From contig NW_013546946.1 in the NCBI RefSeq assembly GCF_000711695.1, positions 1 through 64,000 on the forward strand: a stretch of DNA of 64,000 nt, written 5' to 3'. The stretch's first letter is position 1. Each line of letters starts with the position of its first letter. The translations under genes and the position numbers were made by a program. The stretch is from Tilletiaria anomala UBC 951. Its lineage: Eukaryota; Basidiomycota; Exobasidiomycetes; Georgefischeriales; Tilletiariaceae. The notes beneath the pieces are model-generated. The model was not told where the DNA came from. It was given only the letters and a program-made list of their open reading frames with translations, and made no database searches. Shown here piece after piece: positions 22,507 through 34,700 of this stretch.

Positions 22507-25194
22507 ATGAGCGATAGATATGGAGACGGCCGGTCAGGCTTGCCGGTGTACGTGAGGTTCTGTCCTCGTGATATTTGGTTTCGGCTGCACATCGTGCCAG
22601 AGGATACCATCACCACCGTCAAGCGTCGCATCTTTGACAAGATCGTGGCCGTCACACATGATCACATGCCAGAATGGCATCGACCGGAAGATGATGTCAA
22701 TGGCATGTTGCATGGCTGCATTGGACTGCGATTTCTGAAGCTTCCCCATACATTCGTCGCCACGGCCCCGGGCATCTCCTTTCATCGTGCTCCTAGCAGC
22801 ATCGGCGTCTTTCCGCCTCCCGGTCCAGCTGAAAATCGTCTCCAACAGCCCCGTTCGCCAATTGCAACGTCTGCTCAATCCTCGCAGACAGAGCCAGTGA
22901 CGGACAAAAGCGATGCTCCAAGCCCTGCATCAAAGTTGGATTCGACTACGCCAAGGCCACTAGCGCTCGATGTCTTTGGGGAGGTACTTCCAACGATGCG
23001 CCACCACACCTACCTTCATAGCGCTCCGCCTTCGAGTGTCGAGTCAATTGCTCAGAAGAAGAAGCCAAATGCCGCCTCTGCGAGACAAGGCTGGGAGGAC
23101 CCCTACCTTGGTTGGACCCAGCTTGGGCTTCCGGGAAATCGGGAGGCACTTGAGAGAGAGCAGGAGGCTGCCAAAGCACTGTTACCATCGGAATGGACCT
23201 GGACCTCATATAAAGACACCACAACCAATCGCCCCCGAGCTTCTATCGATTCATGCAGCTCTAGCACAGCCTCGTCTGTGGATATCGAGCCGCATCGCGG
23301 CAAAGATGCCGAAGACAGCGTTGACGAAGGGTTTGGCGGAGCTGGAAGGACGCGATCTGGCACAATTACCGCTGCGTCGTCAGCGAAGGCCACTGGTTTC
23401 CATGCAACGCAACAGCAACAACAAAATGCGTCCGTCTCTGTCCTTTCAAGGACGGTGGCAGGCAAACTCATCATTCAAACCCCTTCCAACATATCGAGCG
23501 ACTCGCGAAAAAGCAGTATTTTCTCTTCAAGCCCTAGCGATTTTCAGTCGAGCCGGCATGATGGCGACGATAGCCTGAGCTCCATCGCGCCTTCAGATTT
23601 CGGCCACCGCTTGCGTGGTTCCCTTTTGAGAAGAGATATCAAGGAGGAGCCAGGGCATGGCTTCGGAGATGGTGATGGCGAAGATCGCAAGCTGGAGCAG
23701 CGTTTTGCAGAATTTGCAAATGAGTACGTCATTTGTGTCTACTCGGATGGGAGGGTTCTCGATGACTGGATCACAGTTAAGACGGCGAGACTCAGGCGCT
23801 ACGATCTGCTGGAAGTCCAGTATCTCTCCGCCCATGATTGCATCAATCTTCCGCGTGAAGTCGTCTTCCCGCAGATCAATCCTGCAGCTTTCAAAGATGT
23901 GAGCTTTTTCAACAGCGATGGAACGTTGAACTTGAGCGTACTGCGCAAGCTCCCTCGTCCAGTAGATGACACTTACCTCCAGACGTATTGGGATGGTTGG
24001 ATCTACGTGTTCAAGCGTCGAAGTGAGGCCGCAGGAGATAATGGCAACCTCGGCGTATGGAAGCTACGTAGGCTTGTGATACATGGCGGGATCCTGGCGA
24101 TCTACCGACCGAAGCAATCGCTCAAGAGACCTCCCGAGGTCGACGAGAAAAACAAGACGACGGGGACGTGGAGCTTGTCGCTGCTGTCAAGCACTCGCTC
24201 GCAAGCGACCGGTGTAGCGGTGGACCCTCCGCTCTACTCGCACGCTACCGCGCAGACCATGCCGAGAGTATGTTTGCAGCTCCGCTTCGATCGCAAAGTG
24301 CACGACTGCGCTCACCTGGTAGCGCTCGCACCGAGCTCTCCGACATTTGTCCAGTCCGGCGTCGGCAGCACATCCTCGAGCAGAGGTAACACCGTTTCCG
24401 GCATCATGGCGGGCGCCAGCGCCAAGGGCAGTGAGGGCGTCGGCAGCACAAAGAAGAAGCGCATGCGTCCTGCCTCGCTGGCGCTGCGCTGCCTCACGAC
24501 CTTCGATCACATCTCCCTGCAAAGCGCATTGCAACGTGAATTGGACCGCGCGCGAGAGAGTGCAAAAAGCACAAGCGCGCGGCTCGCCGTGCAGGGCATT
24601 TGGGCCGCATCCGTCGCTGGTGCTGCGTTGCCGCCGGCAGACGCCTTTTCGTCTGGGATCGATTATTGGCGGCGGAAAGCGCTTTGCAGAACGATCCTCT
24701 CCAACCGCAGTGGGATGCCGCTGTACACTTTGCAGGGTCGCAGGTCTGAATCTGGCGCAATGAGTCGGGAAACGGCGGCCCCGACAACAAGGCAGGATGA
24801 TGAAGACACGTCGAGCAGCGAAAGCGAATTCGAGTCTGAAGTGCTGTCCGCGCGGCGCGAGAAAGCCCGGATGCGGCAAGAGGCTATGATGAACGCGACC
24901 ACGTCCACAGGGACTGCTGAAGCGGCGAATCTCCACGGCACCACCTCGCAAGTAGCAGAGCTAAAGAGCTCAAACGGGAACGAAGCCCTGCCGCGTCATG
25001 GACTCGCACTCGGCGAGAATGGCGAAGTGCACCCTCGCGCCCCTACAAAGATGTGGGAAGCACGCTTTGACGCAGGCGCAATGCTCGACAGCAATGGCGC
25101 GCCGAGCTTGTCGCCCGACTCGCTGTCGTGCACCAGGCGAAGGCTGCGCGAGCTGTCGTTCAGCAGGAAGCCCAAGTCTCCTGCTGCAACATAG
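22507..25194 (+). CDS. PH-like domain protein with ubiquitin-like N-terminus
   Basis: Single 2688-nt exon, 895 aa, start ATCATGAGC. Residues about 12-70 (VYVRFCPRDIWFRLHIVPED, then TVKRRIFDKIV) resemble a ubiquitin-like/Ras-association-type strand-helix start. Ser-rich linkers follow. A segment at about 395-470 (ANEYVICVYSDGRVLDDWIT, RLRRYDLLEVQYL) leads into a PH-like domain starting near aa 490 (YWDGWIYVFKRR, W498, then WKLRRLVIHGGILAIYRPK). It is interrupted by a long Ser/Gly insert and closed by a helix at about 670-690 (FDHISLQSALQRELDRAR). The C-terminus is low complexity and ends in LSFSRKPKSPAAT. The likely role is a membrane or cortex adaptor (inference). Domain calls are from eye only. 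Confidence 0.7.
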   Translation: MSDRYGDGRSGLPVYVRFCPRDIWFRLHIVPEDTITTVKRRIFDKIVAVTHDHMPEWHRPEDDVNGMLHGCIGLRFLKLPHTFVATAPGISFHRAPSSIGVFPPPGPAENRLQQPRSPIATSAQSSQTEPVTDKSDAPSPASKLDSTTPRPLALDVFGEVLPTMRHHTYLHSAPPSSVESIAQKKKPNAASARQGWEDPYLGWTQLGLPGNREALEREQEAAKALLPSEWTWTSYKDTTTNRPRASIDSCSSSTASSVDIEPHRGKDAEDSVDEGFGGAGRTRSGTITAASSAKATGFHATQQQQQNASVSVLSRTVAGKLIIQTPSNISSDSRKSSIFSSSPSDFQSSRHDGDDSLSSIAPSDFGHRLRGSLLRRDIKEEPGHGFGDGDGEDRKLEQRFAEFANEYVICVYSDGRVLDDWITVKTARLRRYDLLEVQYLSAHDCINLPREVVFPQINPAAFKDVSFFNSDGTLNLSVLRKLPRPVDDTYLQTYWDGWIYVFKRRSEAAGDNGNLGVWKLRRLVIHGGILAIYRPKQSLKRPPEVDEKNKTTGTWSLSLLSSTRSQATGVAVDPPLYSHATAQTMPRVCLQLRFDRKVHDCAHLVALAPSSPTFVQSGVGSTSSSRGNTVSGIMAGASAKGSEGVGSTKKKRMRPASLALRCLTTFDHISLQSALQRELDRARESAKSTSARLAVQGIWAASVAGAALPPADAFSSGIDYWRRKALCRTILSNRSGMPLYTLQGRRSESGAMSRETAAPTTRQDDEDTSSSESEFESEVLSARREKARMRQEAMMNATTSTGTAEAANLHGTTSQVAELKSSNGNEALPRHGLALGENGEVHPRAPTKMWEARFDAGAMLDSNGAPSLSPDSLSCTRRRLRELSFSRKPKSPAAT

Positions 25195-25450
25195 GTGCTT
25201 CAAGAAGTTTGGAGGTACTCGAAATGCTGTTCGTGAAAATGTGCAAGACCGAACAGGGAACCGCGGATCAAATCCGCAAATGCATATTGCAGTACCAACA
25301 CGAGCTAAATGGTTGTAAACACAATCCGATAAAGAGTTCTGGTAAGGGAATGCAGCATCAGACGGCATGGATTGATGCAAAAGAACGGCACATTAGAGCG
25401 GCGGGGCATGCTCCCTTTGCGGATGCATCATAGCAAGGTCGTCTCGCCCA

Positions 25451-26716
25451 TCAATCCCACAGCCCGCCATCGCCAGCTGTACCAGTCTTGACGCCGCCCT
25501 TGCCCGTCTTGCCCTTGACTTTTCCGCCTTTGGAGCCGAGGCCTTTGTAATGTTCGCGCATCTCGCTCTTGGAAATGCGCGGAGCCGCTTCGGCGGCTTT
25601 CAGCTCGGCCCACTGCTGCTCGCGCACGTCGCGCGCGGTGCGGATGCCCGCGTCGGCGAGGCGCTGTGAGCGGCTTGGCGTGGATGTGCCCGAGCCGGAT
25701 CGCGAAGCGCTGGTGCCGCCCAAGAAGGGCAGGCTGCCTCCGCCGTTGCTGTTCGCTAGCGCGGCGCGCGCGGCGTCTTTTGCCTCTTGTCGACGCGCTT
25801 TCCCGTACATGTTCTTCCAGTCGGTCCGGCTCTCGCGGCGCGTCCACTTCGCTTCGCCGGAGCCTAACGGAGGTAGCACGATCCCGTTCTCTGCCATGCG
25901 CTCGCAGGTGCCAACAGGCCCTGCAAGTGAAGTAACGGACGTGATGGATGGGCCGCTAACTGAGGGATCGAACGCATTCGAATCGCTCAAGCCTCCAAAT
26001 GTCGATTGGTACTGCTTGTACCAGCAGTAATTGAGTGTCGCGCTTCGTCGCCAGCGTTTGCACACGAGCGAGCAGGACAGCAAGGCCGACGTGGGAAGGG
26101 AGAGAAAAATGCGCTGAGACAGCTCAGATGGGAAGGCGCGTAATGGGTCCAATTTGGACTTTTGCCCTCTGGTGCTGCCCGGGATGCTGTTGCTTTTGCT
26201 AGTGCCGACGCTGACGCCGGCGGCACTGGAGAGACCGGAACGTTTCCGTGGCGATGTAGTCGGCAGCAGCAATGGGGAAGAGGCGGAGCTGCTTGCTGCG
26301 CTCGCGCTGCCGGTCCCAGAACTTCCTAATTGGGGTGATAAGGACGAGGGCAGTGGCGGCGAGGGCGCAGTGGTGGCCGCTTGATCGGCTGGCGGTGGAG
26401 ATGAGGGCCGTGAGAGGTTGAACGGCGTCGGTGTTGATGTCCCTGGCGCTGTGGACACGCCTGCAGTCGGCACGAGCTACCGTGAATCAACTGATTCAAC
26501 GAGGGAATTGTACATGTGCCACTCACCGACCAGCTCATCTTCATCATCGCTCGGGCTTGCTAGAGAGTCGACGCGAAGCCGTTGTTGTAAATGCTGCTGC
26601 ACCTCAGCATCAGCCCTCTCCTGGCCCTCTTTGCCGCCACTTTCGCTGGCTTCCTGCTGATCGAGCGACGCAGCTGCGAGTCGTGAGGTGAGAACGTTGT
26701 GCAAGAGTGCAGACAT
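25451..26716 (-). CDS. F-box protein
   Basis: Exons 26716-26527 and 26460-25451 (66-nt intron) give 1200 nt, 399 aa. The F-box is at about aa 170-214 (LRAFPSELSQRIFLSLP, then LVCKRWRRSATLNYCWY); it would bind Skp1 in an SCF ubiquitin ligase. A conserved-looking block WTRRESRTDWKNMYGKARR follows, then Gly/Lys-rich low complexity and SEMREHYKGLG near the end. No WD40 or LRR substrate module is present, so the target is unknown. ATG 26716 is the first in frame; the frame stays open another about 170 nt upstream without an ATG, so a further 5' exon is possible. The 3' end faces the PH gene, 256 bp away. Confidence 0.8.
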
Positions 26717-27540
26717 GATATGCCCCGTCGAGGACCCAGATGACCACGGGCTGCGTACGCGTTCCTGCTGACCTCGCTGGATCGCCTTAAGGGCTGGTGG
26801 CTTGCTGTTCGGTGTGCGCGTATGAATGGTGGATGAGGACGGCGGTATAGGATAATGTCCGTCTTTCAAATCGGCCGGTGGATGGAAGTTGAAAAGAGCG
26901 AACCCAGGCTGGTTGGTTCATTGGGGGTCAATGTAAAGATCAACATGCTTACCGAATGTGGCAACGTTTGACCCTCATGTCATCCAGTGTCTGCATATGA
27001 TCTCTCGGTGGCGGGGCAGCAGCCGGGGCGAACGTCACATGTCAGATGAGTCATATTCTAACTCCATTGACGTAAGATCCGAACTCCGAATCCCGAATTC
27101 CGAAAGAGTAAAGGAACAGTGCTTGTAACTAACTGTTGTACAATGGATCATGGGTCCAGTTGTGGAGAACATCACTTTCGGCCACAACGGAGGGTTTCCT
27201 TCCCCCAACAGGGAACTTACCATCGCTGCTTACAGTCCATCCAGACCTCGGCCTGGTTTGGCCAGCTCCGGCTCGGTCTGTTCCAATTGCGTTGGCCGTG
27301 CTACTGCTGCTTCCTTGCATTTGCACGGAAGTCCGGTCTTTGATCGCGGGCCGCCGGGTGGGCGATTTCGCGGCCGGCCTCAGTATCGCACGAGCCGTCC
27401 CGAAGGCGAGGCTCCTTCAGCAGACAAACTCGGGTCAAGGCGAAGTCGAGCTACATATCGCCACCTCAAATGTCTTCAGGGGTAGGACAATAATTGCGAG
27501 CAGATCCAACTGATCTGGTCACCAATAAGGCGCGCCCATC
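26717..27540. other. Divergent promoter region with 7-bp tandem repeats
   Basis: 825 bp between the F-box gene (-) and the helicase gene (+). It contains the imperfect TCCGAAx array at 27078-27105. Other ORFs are unsupported. Confidence 0.6.
27078..27105. repeat. Four imperfect 7-bp TCCGAAx repeats
   Basis: Consecutive heptads TCCGAAC, TCCGAAT, CCCGAAT and TCCGAAA lie between divergent start codons (26716 and 27541). A regulatory role is inferred only. Confidence 0.75.
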
Positions 27541-30500
27541 ATGACGCCTCAACTTCCCTCGCAGTTGAGTTCAAGCGGGGCGGCCATCGCAACCGGTGCT
27601 AATACCGTCTTAGGAGCACCATCAGCCGGAGATCAAGTTGCAATGGAGCGCTGGATGCAACACCAGCACTTCCTTGCCATGGAGAACTACTTTGCGCAGA
27701 TGCGAATGCAGGCACAAGGGTCAATAGCGTTACCGCCATTGCACATGCAGATGCAATTCCAGCCGCCGCAATCTCAGCAACAGCATCCGCATCAGCATCA
27801 GCACATTTCATCGGAACAACAGCATCCACAACAGCAATATCCCCTCTCTCCTGTACATCCGACACCTTCTGGAATGCTGCCTTCCGACTCGCAAGTCCCA
27901 CCTAGCTTGGCTGCCTATGCTGCCACTAACCCCTCCACATCTTTACCTCATCATTATCCCAGGCAGAGCTGGCCATACCATGGGATAAGCGGCCTCCCTC
28001 CCGGACCAATTCCACCAGCAGTAGCAGCTCATCCTTATCTCAACGGAATGAGTATGGCGCCACCAGGTCCACCGCCCGTCCCACCGCCAGGGCTAGGGCT
28101 TTCACCGGCGTTGCACCCCTCGCTTCGTAACTCCACCTTGGGCTCTGGCAGCGTCACTACGCCCTCGATCGCGAGCAATGGCGTTATGACCAGCATTATG
28201 GACAGCGGTACTGGCGCTGGCAGAGATGGAAGTACGAGCGGCAGAGCTGGTCATACACGTGACACTTGCGCTACTACCCATGGCTTCCTGACAGACAAGG
28301 ACGCTTTTGGTCTGCCTTTTTCGCGCATGCCGATGACTAGCCCGACTGTGAGCTCACTAGGCCGTCAGCAGAGCGCACAAATGTCAGCAGCGGAGCAGGT
28401 CACTCCATTGCAAAAGCAAGCACCAGGCCAGCCTCACCCTCAGCCTGGCTCCATCTCTGTGGTTCCTGCTGCAGCTTCTTCCGCCACTGAAGGAGTGGGA
28501 CAACAATCGAACGCACAAGCGCAAACCAACCTAGATGTCTATGCAGCCGTCTACATTCCTGCTTGGCTTAAGGATGTCAACAGAGCCGAAAAGTACACGA
28601 TGCTTCGTCTTGATGGTACTGATCATAGCAGGGATGGCGCATCCGAGACTGGCAAGGGCCGAGTCGGGGGAATGGGCGCAGGCGCAGCTTTCGACCCAGA
28701 GAGCTACGCGAGCTGGTTCCTGCCGAAGCATCTGCTCGAGGACAAGGATGGTGGCTGGCTGCTAGACGGCGTCGATGTGCAAAGCGAGGGGCAAGCGAGC
28801 GAGGATGGAAAAGAAACATCCGACGCTGAGGCAGCAGAGGGGCAAGTGGAGCTGCAACCGCTCGATCGAGACGCCTGGCTGCCCTCACACGGACTCGGTG
28901 GCATTGTAGATAGCGCCCTTGATGCAGCGCTTGAAGAGGACACGAGAGACACTGAATCAGCCTCCAGTGCAGCTGCCAAGCAAGAGGAAGAGAAAGGCGC
29001 CGATTGGGGTCGTTCCGTCGGTGCTGTTCCTGCAGTCACACCGGCAATGGCAGAAAATGGGAGTGGCGAAGGAGCTCAAACCGTCGATGCGGAGGCGTCG
29101 AGGGACGCGCCGCGCGTGGTGTCTATTACGGCGGGTGGACCTGAAGGGAAACGTACAGATTCCGCTTCGGGAACGCCGATCAGAGTACCACCGCTCACGT
29201 CCAAAACGTACGCCGATCATTTCCTTTCGCTCTTGCAAATGGAGTCGGCGGCCAAGACGGCACAATTGGACCGGCACGCCATGTATCGTGTCAAGCTAGC
29301 CCGCTATCGGCTCAAGCAACCTGCCTCGGTCGGACTGAAAGAGCACGATCCGGCGCTGAGCAATCTTTTCGTGCTTAACATACCTGGACTGCGGGAGGAG
29401 CAGCCCAAGCTACGCATCGGCGACCTTTTGCACCTCCGGCCAATCCTTTACGAACAGCGGTACTGGTTCGAGACGGTCTTCGAAGCGCGCGTCTGGGCGC
29501 TCAAGGCCGTTGCGGGACAGGCCATCATCCAGTGCCATCGGCTTGAGGATACGCTTGAGCGCTGGAGATGTACTCTCGAAACACCGCCAGCCTCTGCAAC
29601 CAATCAGTCGTTTGCAAGGAAGGCGGGGCAGAATGCAATCGCTGTCGGTACGAAGGAGCAGGTCGAGTTCAATGTCGTTTTCATCAACTCGCAGAAGGAG
29701 CTGGGCGATGCGCATGTCAGCTTGTGCAGGATCGGCGACATTCTCAAACAGGAGCGCAGCGCGAAGAAGGCTGGTCGCCATTCAGAAGCGGCAGACGTCT
29801 GCAGGAGATGGCTCTTCCCCGATGAATCTGATCTTAAGCTCTTGGATATGCAGCTCCGCTCGGACGGCGTCGGTCAGGCTGGGGGATCAGCGAATGGGGG
29901 TGCCTCCGCTTTTCGAACAAAGATGCTCAACAGCACAGCAAAAGGCACTGCTCGAGTCAATGGCGCTGCCGTCCAAGCAGAGTCGCGCAGCAAGATGCAA
30001 TACGTTGACACATTGCTCAACGAGGAACAGAAGGAGGCGGTCGATTACCTCTGCTCGCAACATCCCAAGCTTCCTTACTTGATCAGCGGTCCGCCAGGCA
30101 CTGGCAAGACCAAAACCATCTGCGAAGCTACATTGCAGATCGTCAGCCTTCAGCCGCAAGCGTGCGTGCTGCTATGCGCTCCGAGCGACACTGCTGCAGA
30201 CACCGTCGCCTTGCGCCTCAGCAGCACGCTGAAGCCTAGCCAGCTGCTCCGTATCAACTCGTCAACCCGCACATTCGCAGAAGTACCCGAGGAGCTGATC
30301 ATGTTCTGCCACATTGTTGATGCGGATGGAGTCAGTGCATTCAGCCTGCCGCCCTGGCACCAGCTGATGAAAGCGCGCGTAATCGTCACGGCGACGTCCG
30401 ACGTGCCCTTGCTTCTGCGAGCCCGCTGCTCCAACATTGATCTCCAGCGTCTCGGGAAACTAATAAATACAGGCCTGCATCCGCACGATCCGGAGCGCAC

Positions 30501-31705
30501 AGAAACTCCGCTACACTGGACGCACTTGCTCGTCGACGAAGCGGGCCAAGGGACAGAAGCGGAGTTGGCCGCGGCGATCGCTTGTGTTTTACCATTGCCC
30601 TCATCAAAGACCGCGCCTGTCTTCTGCCTGTGCGGAGACGCGGCGCAGCTCGGTCCTCGCATCACGTCGCACGAAGCGCGATCGCATGGCTTGGATTGGT
30701 CGCTCTTTGAGCGCCTGCTTCAACGTAAGGTCTACGCGCAGTCGCTGCGGTCGGTTCGTACACGCCAGAAGTTTCATGATTCGGGAAACAAGGCGAAGGG
30801 GTCAGCGGCTTCATCGGTGGAGTGGAGCAGGGCCTCCAAGTTGGTCTGCGGTCTTCGTCGCAACTATCGATCTGCGCATCCCGCTTTGCTCATGGTGCCG
30901 TCCGCACTCTTCTACCATGATGCGCTCTTGCCTTGCGCACCGCGCAAAGACAATCTCAATGCATGGATCGGCCTGCCAAATCCCAAGATTCCCTTGTTGT
31001 TTGAGAATGTCGAGAGTCCCGATGTATGGGTCGACGAAGGCGTCAGCTGGCACAGTGAGTCCAGCGTGATTGATCTACGGATTTTTGGGCTAACCTGAAG
31101 GCGACTAATTGACCTCTGCAGACCCAGGCGAAGCGGATAAAATTGTTGCACTTATCCAAAGTCTCACTGGTAAAGTCGAAGGCCCGCCCGGCCTGCCCAC
31201 GAGCGGTGCTACAGTCCTGCCTCAAGAGATCGCCGTCATCACCCCTTATAGGGAGCAAGTCTGGCGTTTGCGTTTGCGCCTTCGTGCCAAAGGCTTGAGC
31301 CAAGTAAATGTAGGACACGTCGAGGTGTTCCAAGGCGCCGAGCATCGAGTCACGATCGTGTCAACTGTGCGCTCACGTCAACGTTTCGTCAAAAGCGACG
31401 TCGAGCGAGGTGTGGGACTCATGTTCGATCGCAAGCGTCTGTGTGTCGCCACAACGAGAGCAAAAGAGGCGCTAATCGTTGTTGGCAACGCCAGGCTCCT
31501 CAGCAAAGACCCGTACTGGCGCGAGTACGTCTCGTTTGCGCTGCGCAACGGGTTCTACCGTGGACCTGAGTGCGATGTCGACCCATATTCGGGATCCAAC
31601 ATCTCGAGCTTGGAAGCGAAAGCGTCTAGCCTCAATGGCGATGCGCACAGCAACATGATAGCAGGCCGAGTTGTTGCAGCGGCACTCTTTGACGATGAAG
31701 AGTAA
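27541..31705 (+). CDS. SDE3/MOV10-type superfamily 1 RNA helicase
   Basis: Exons 27541-31054 and 31122-31705 (67-nt intron) give 4098 nt, 1365 aa. The N-terminal about 480 residues are Gln/His/Pro-rich and disordered. A beta-rich region is followed by the helicase core: motif I GPPGTGKTKT from aa 850, motif II VDEAGQG at 998-1004, motif III GDAAQLGP, motif IV LRRNYRS, motif V VEVFQGAEHRVTIVS and motif VI VATTRAKEALIVVG. Upf1-like SF1 helicases unwind RNA 5' to 3'. The DEAG box and the absence of a Cys/His zinc domain point to the SDE3/MOV10/Neurospora SAD-3 branch rather than Upf1. That branch acts in RNA silencing and mRNP control. No Argonaute or Dicer gene lies in the window, so an RNAi link is inference. 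The stop is 35 bp from the stop of the convergent neighbour. Confidence 0.88.
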
Positions 31706-31740
31706 AAGTGCAGGGCGAACCATGTAATGCATGAGCGACT

Positions 31741-34700
31741 TTACATAGGCTCAGGTTCAGCTTCTGCCTTCCTAGACCAGAATTTACGGCGCGAGCCGGG
31801 CGTGCGAGCCATGTTTGGTGAGGATGAGAGCTCCGAGCTCGCTTCGGCGTCAGTCCCAGTGTCAAGGTTTGGCGTCCGCGCAGGCGAGACCGACTTCATG
31901 TTCTCGCTGTTCGAAGCCCAGAAAGCCAAGCGGCTGCTGACGCTCCTCCCGCGGCTGACACCGGAACTAGCATCGCTGGTGCTGAGTTCAGCAGACGTGG
32001 TTCTGTCCAAAGGCAAATTGCCAGAGCTGCCCTGCCAGCGGTCCACGCGTTGATGCAGAGCCAATGGCAGCGAATCAGAAGAGAAGCGAGGGTCGTACGT
32101 GATGGGCGCTCCGCTGTTCTGCTGGGTCAGCGCCGCTTGTAACATTGCACGTCGTGCACCTTCGTTGGCCTGCCATGTGTCGAATGCCGACCACGAGTTG
32201 CGCCCAGATTCCTCGTCCTCAGCTCCAAGAGGCAACTGAAATGCACGGCGCACCGCTTCGTAGTCCGAAGATAAAGTCCCATTGACCGTATTGTTGAGCG
32301 GAATGAGCGGTCCGATTGGACGTGAGATCGAAGGCACCTGCCGGGCTGCATTTTGATCGGCCTTACTTCCGGGCTGCGCCGACCCAGGGAAAGATTTTGC
32401 TGATGGGTTCATCGAAATCCGAGGAAACATGCCATAGGAACGCCGCTTCCCAACATCTGCATCCGAAGTATTCTCTTCGCCCGTTTCGCTAGAGCGAGCC
32501 CCGGCGTCAGGCGCCGGCGAAGCGGACGCCTCCGCAGACGTGTCCTTTGACGCTCGCTTCCCCCACCAGCTGCGACGAGAGGACATGCTCTTCCTCATCG
32601 GTTTGTCACCCTCCCCCATCTCTGCCTCGGAAGCTGATTCGAGTTGGGCAGCATCGGAAGTCTCGCTCCGACCAGAGGTTATCTCTGCAGGGTCCATGGA
32701 CATGTGTGTTCTGCCTTCAGAATTTGCAGAAATACCGTCCGATTGTGCAGGAATGCCGAATCGAGCAAACATAGAATTGACATGGCTCGGAGAGACAAGG
32801 TTGCCTTGAGCGTCCTCATCCAGATTTTGAAAGAGATTACTTGGCAGAAGCCCAGTCGAAAAGGGCGAGATGGGCGTCGCAGGCATCATTGTCGAAGGGT
32901 CGTTCTCATAGAACAGAGCCTCGGTTTGAGTCATCCGAGCGAATCTGCCGTTGACGAAGCTCGTTGGTACCTCTGGCTCTTGTCCTTCTTCCGCGTCATG
33001 AAATTCGTTATCGGCGTGGTCATCGTCATTGGTGCGAGCATCGAAGCCGAAGCGTTGCAGCGGCATGGGAGCGACTAGCCTTGGAGCAGACATTGCATCG
33101 TTAACCGAGTAAAGGCCACGCCTCTCGGGTAGTCCACTGAGGTCCGGCTCAGTCAAGGACAAGTCGCCTGGTCCGGCAAGCGATGGATAGATTGTCGGTG
33201 GCGCAGCGAGCTTTGCTGTGGGGTCGAAAAGCGCTTCTGAGGCAGTAATGTCGTTCTCGAGCACTGTCATGGCCGAATTCGACACTGAGCGATGTTGTTG
33301 TTGCATGACAGTTTCGGAAGCTTGTCGAAGTACTGCCTCGAAAGCTGCGGCTTGTCGTTGTTGCAGCCGCACGCGTGCTTCTTCGAGACCCGACTTCGCT
33401 GCAAGCAGTTGCTTCCGCACGTCGCCTTCCCGTTGTCGCAAATCAGCAGCCCGAGCAACGATGCGCTTCAGATCTGCCTCCTTCACGGCCCTGTCGTTTT
33501 CTAACTGCACTTCCTTGTCCAACCGCTCTTGCTGACTGCCCTCGAGCTTCTCTTTGCACATTTCCGCTGTTTGCTTTAGCGCCTTGATCTCGTTCAACTG
33601 CTTTTCAATGCGCGTCTGGTGTCCTTCACGCGCAGTCAACGCAGCCTTCAGCTTACGCTCTGCGTCCTTACGATGCAGCTCTGCCACACGCTTGCTCTCA
33701 TCGAGTCCCTTCATCTTGCTACGCAAGTCGCTCCGCACCGAGTCTTCCTCCTTCTTTTTTGCCCGCAGCTCCTCCAGTTGTTGCTGCAGTGATGTTTTCG
33801 TGGCGTTGTTCGAGGCCTGCAAGGCTTCAAATTGCCCTTCTAAGTCTCCGACAGCTGCCCTCGAGGATGCCACTGCGGCGATGAGTGATTCGAGATCTGC
33901 CTGCTCGCTGCTGCGCTGCGCATGGTCACCCTCGTGAATCCTTGCGGAAGCTGTTTCCAAAGATGCCCCTGATGACGGCGCGACCAGTTTGCGATGATGA
34001 TTTCGAACATTCGGACTAGCCGGCCCAGTTGCATTCTCAGCTTGTGCGCCAGAATCTTGCGGGTTTCCGGAAGACGATAGCGCAGCAGGCGACTGTTGAG
34101 GAGATGAGCCTCCAGCAGCGCCGCCAGCCTTCTGCCTTCCCGGCGGACCCTTTCGCTTGCGTGCCTTATTCGATGACGGTGCAATCGCTGGCGGCAGAAG
34201 CGTTTCATCCGATGGAGAAGGCGCATGCACGTGCTCGGTGTTTTCCCTCCCATCAGGTAAGAGTCTATGAGATCTCGACTCGCGTGAGACATCTTCGTCT
34301 TCCAGCACATCGCCAGCCTCAAGCGCTCGTAAGGTGCCGTCCGTATAGTCATCTGGATGAGTAAATGATAGAAGATCAGCGTCTTTCGGTTAACTGGTAA
34401 CTCCATCTTCACCAGAAAGCACTCACGATTATCCGAAAAGTCATTCGACATATTGATAATGCCCCACCCTTCGTCACTCGTCCGTTTCTGGTGCGACAGT
34501 GGCGGATGGTACCACGGATCTGCCAGGCCACGCGTGTCCTCCAAAAAAGTGTTTGACCAACCTGGCGAGCCGACAAACCATTGGCCGAAAATGCCTAGGA
34601 ACCAGTAATGTTTTTCTTCGACGGCCGAAAGCATCCCCATCACTGGGGTTGTATGCTGTATGCTGCCGTCTGCATCAGGCCTGGTAGTCGAAGCCTTGCC

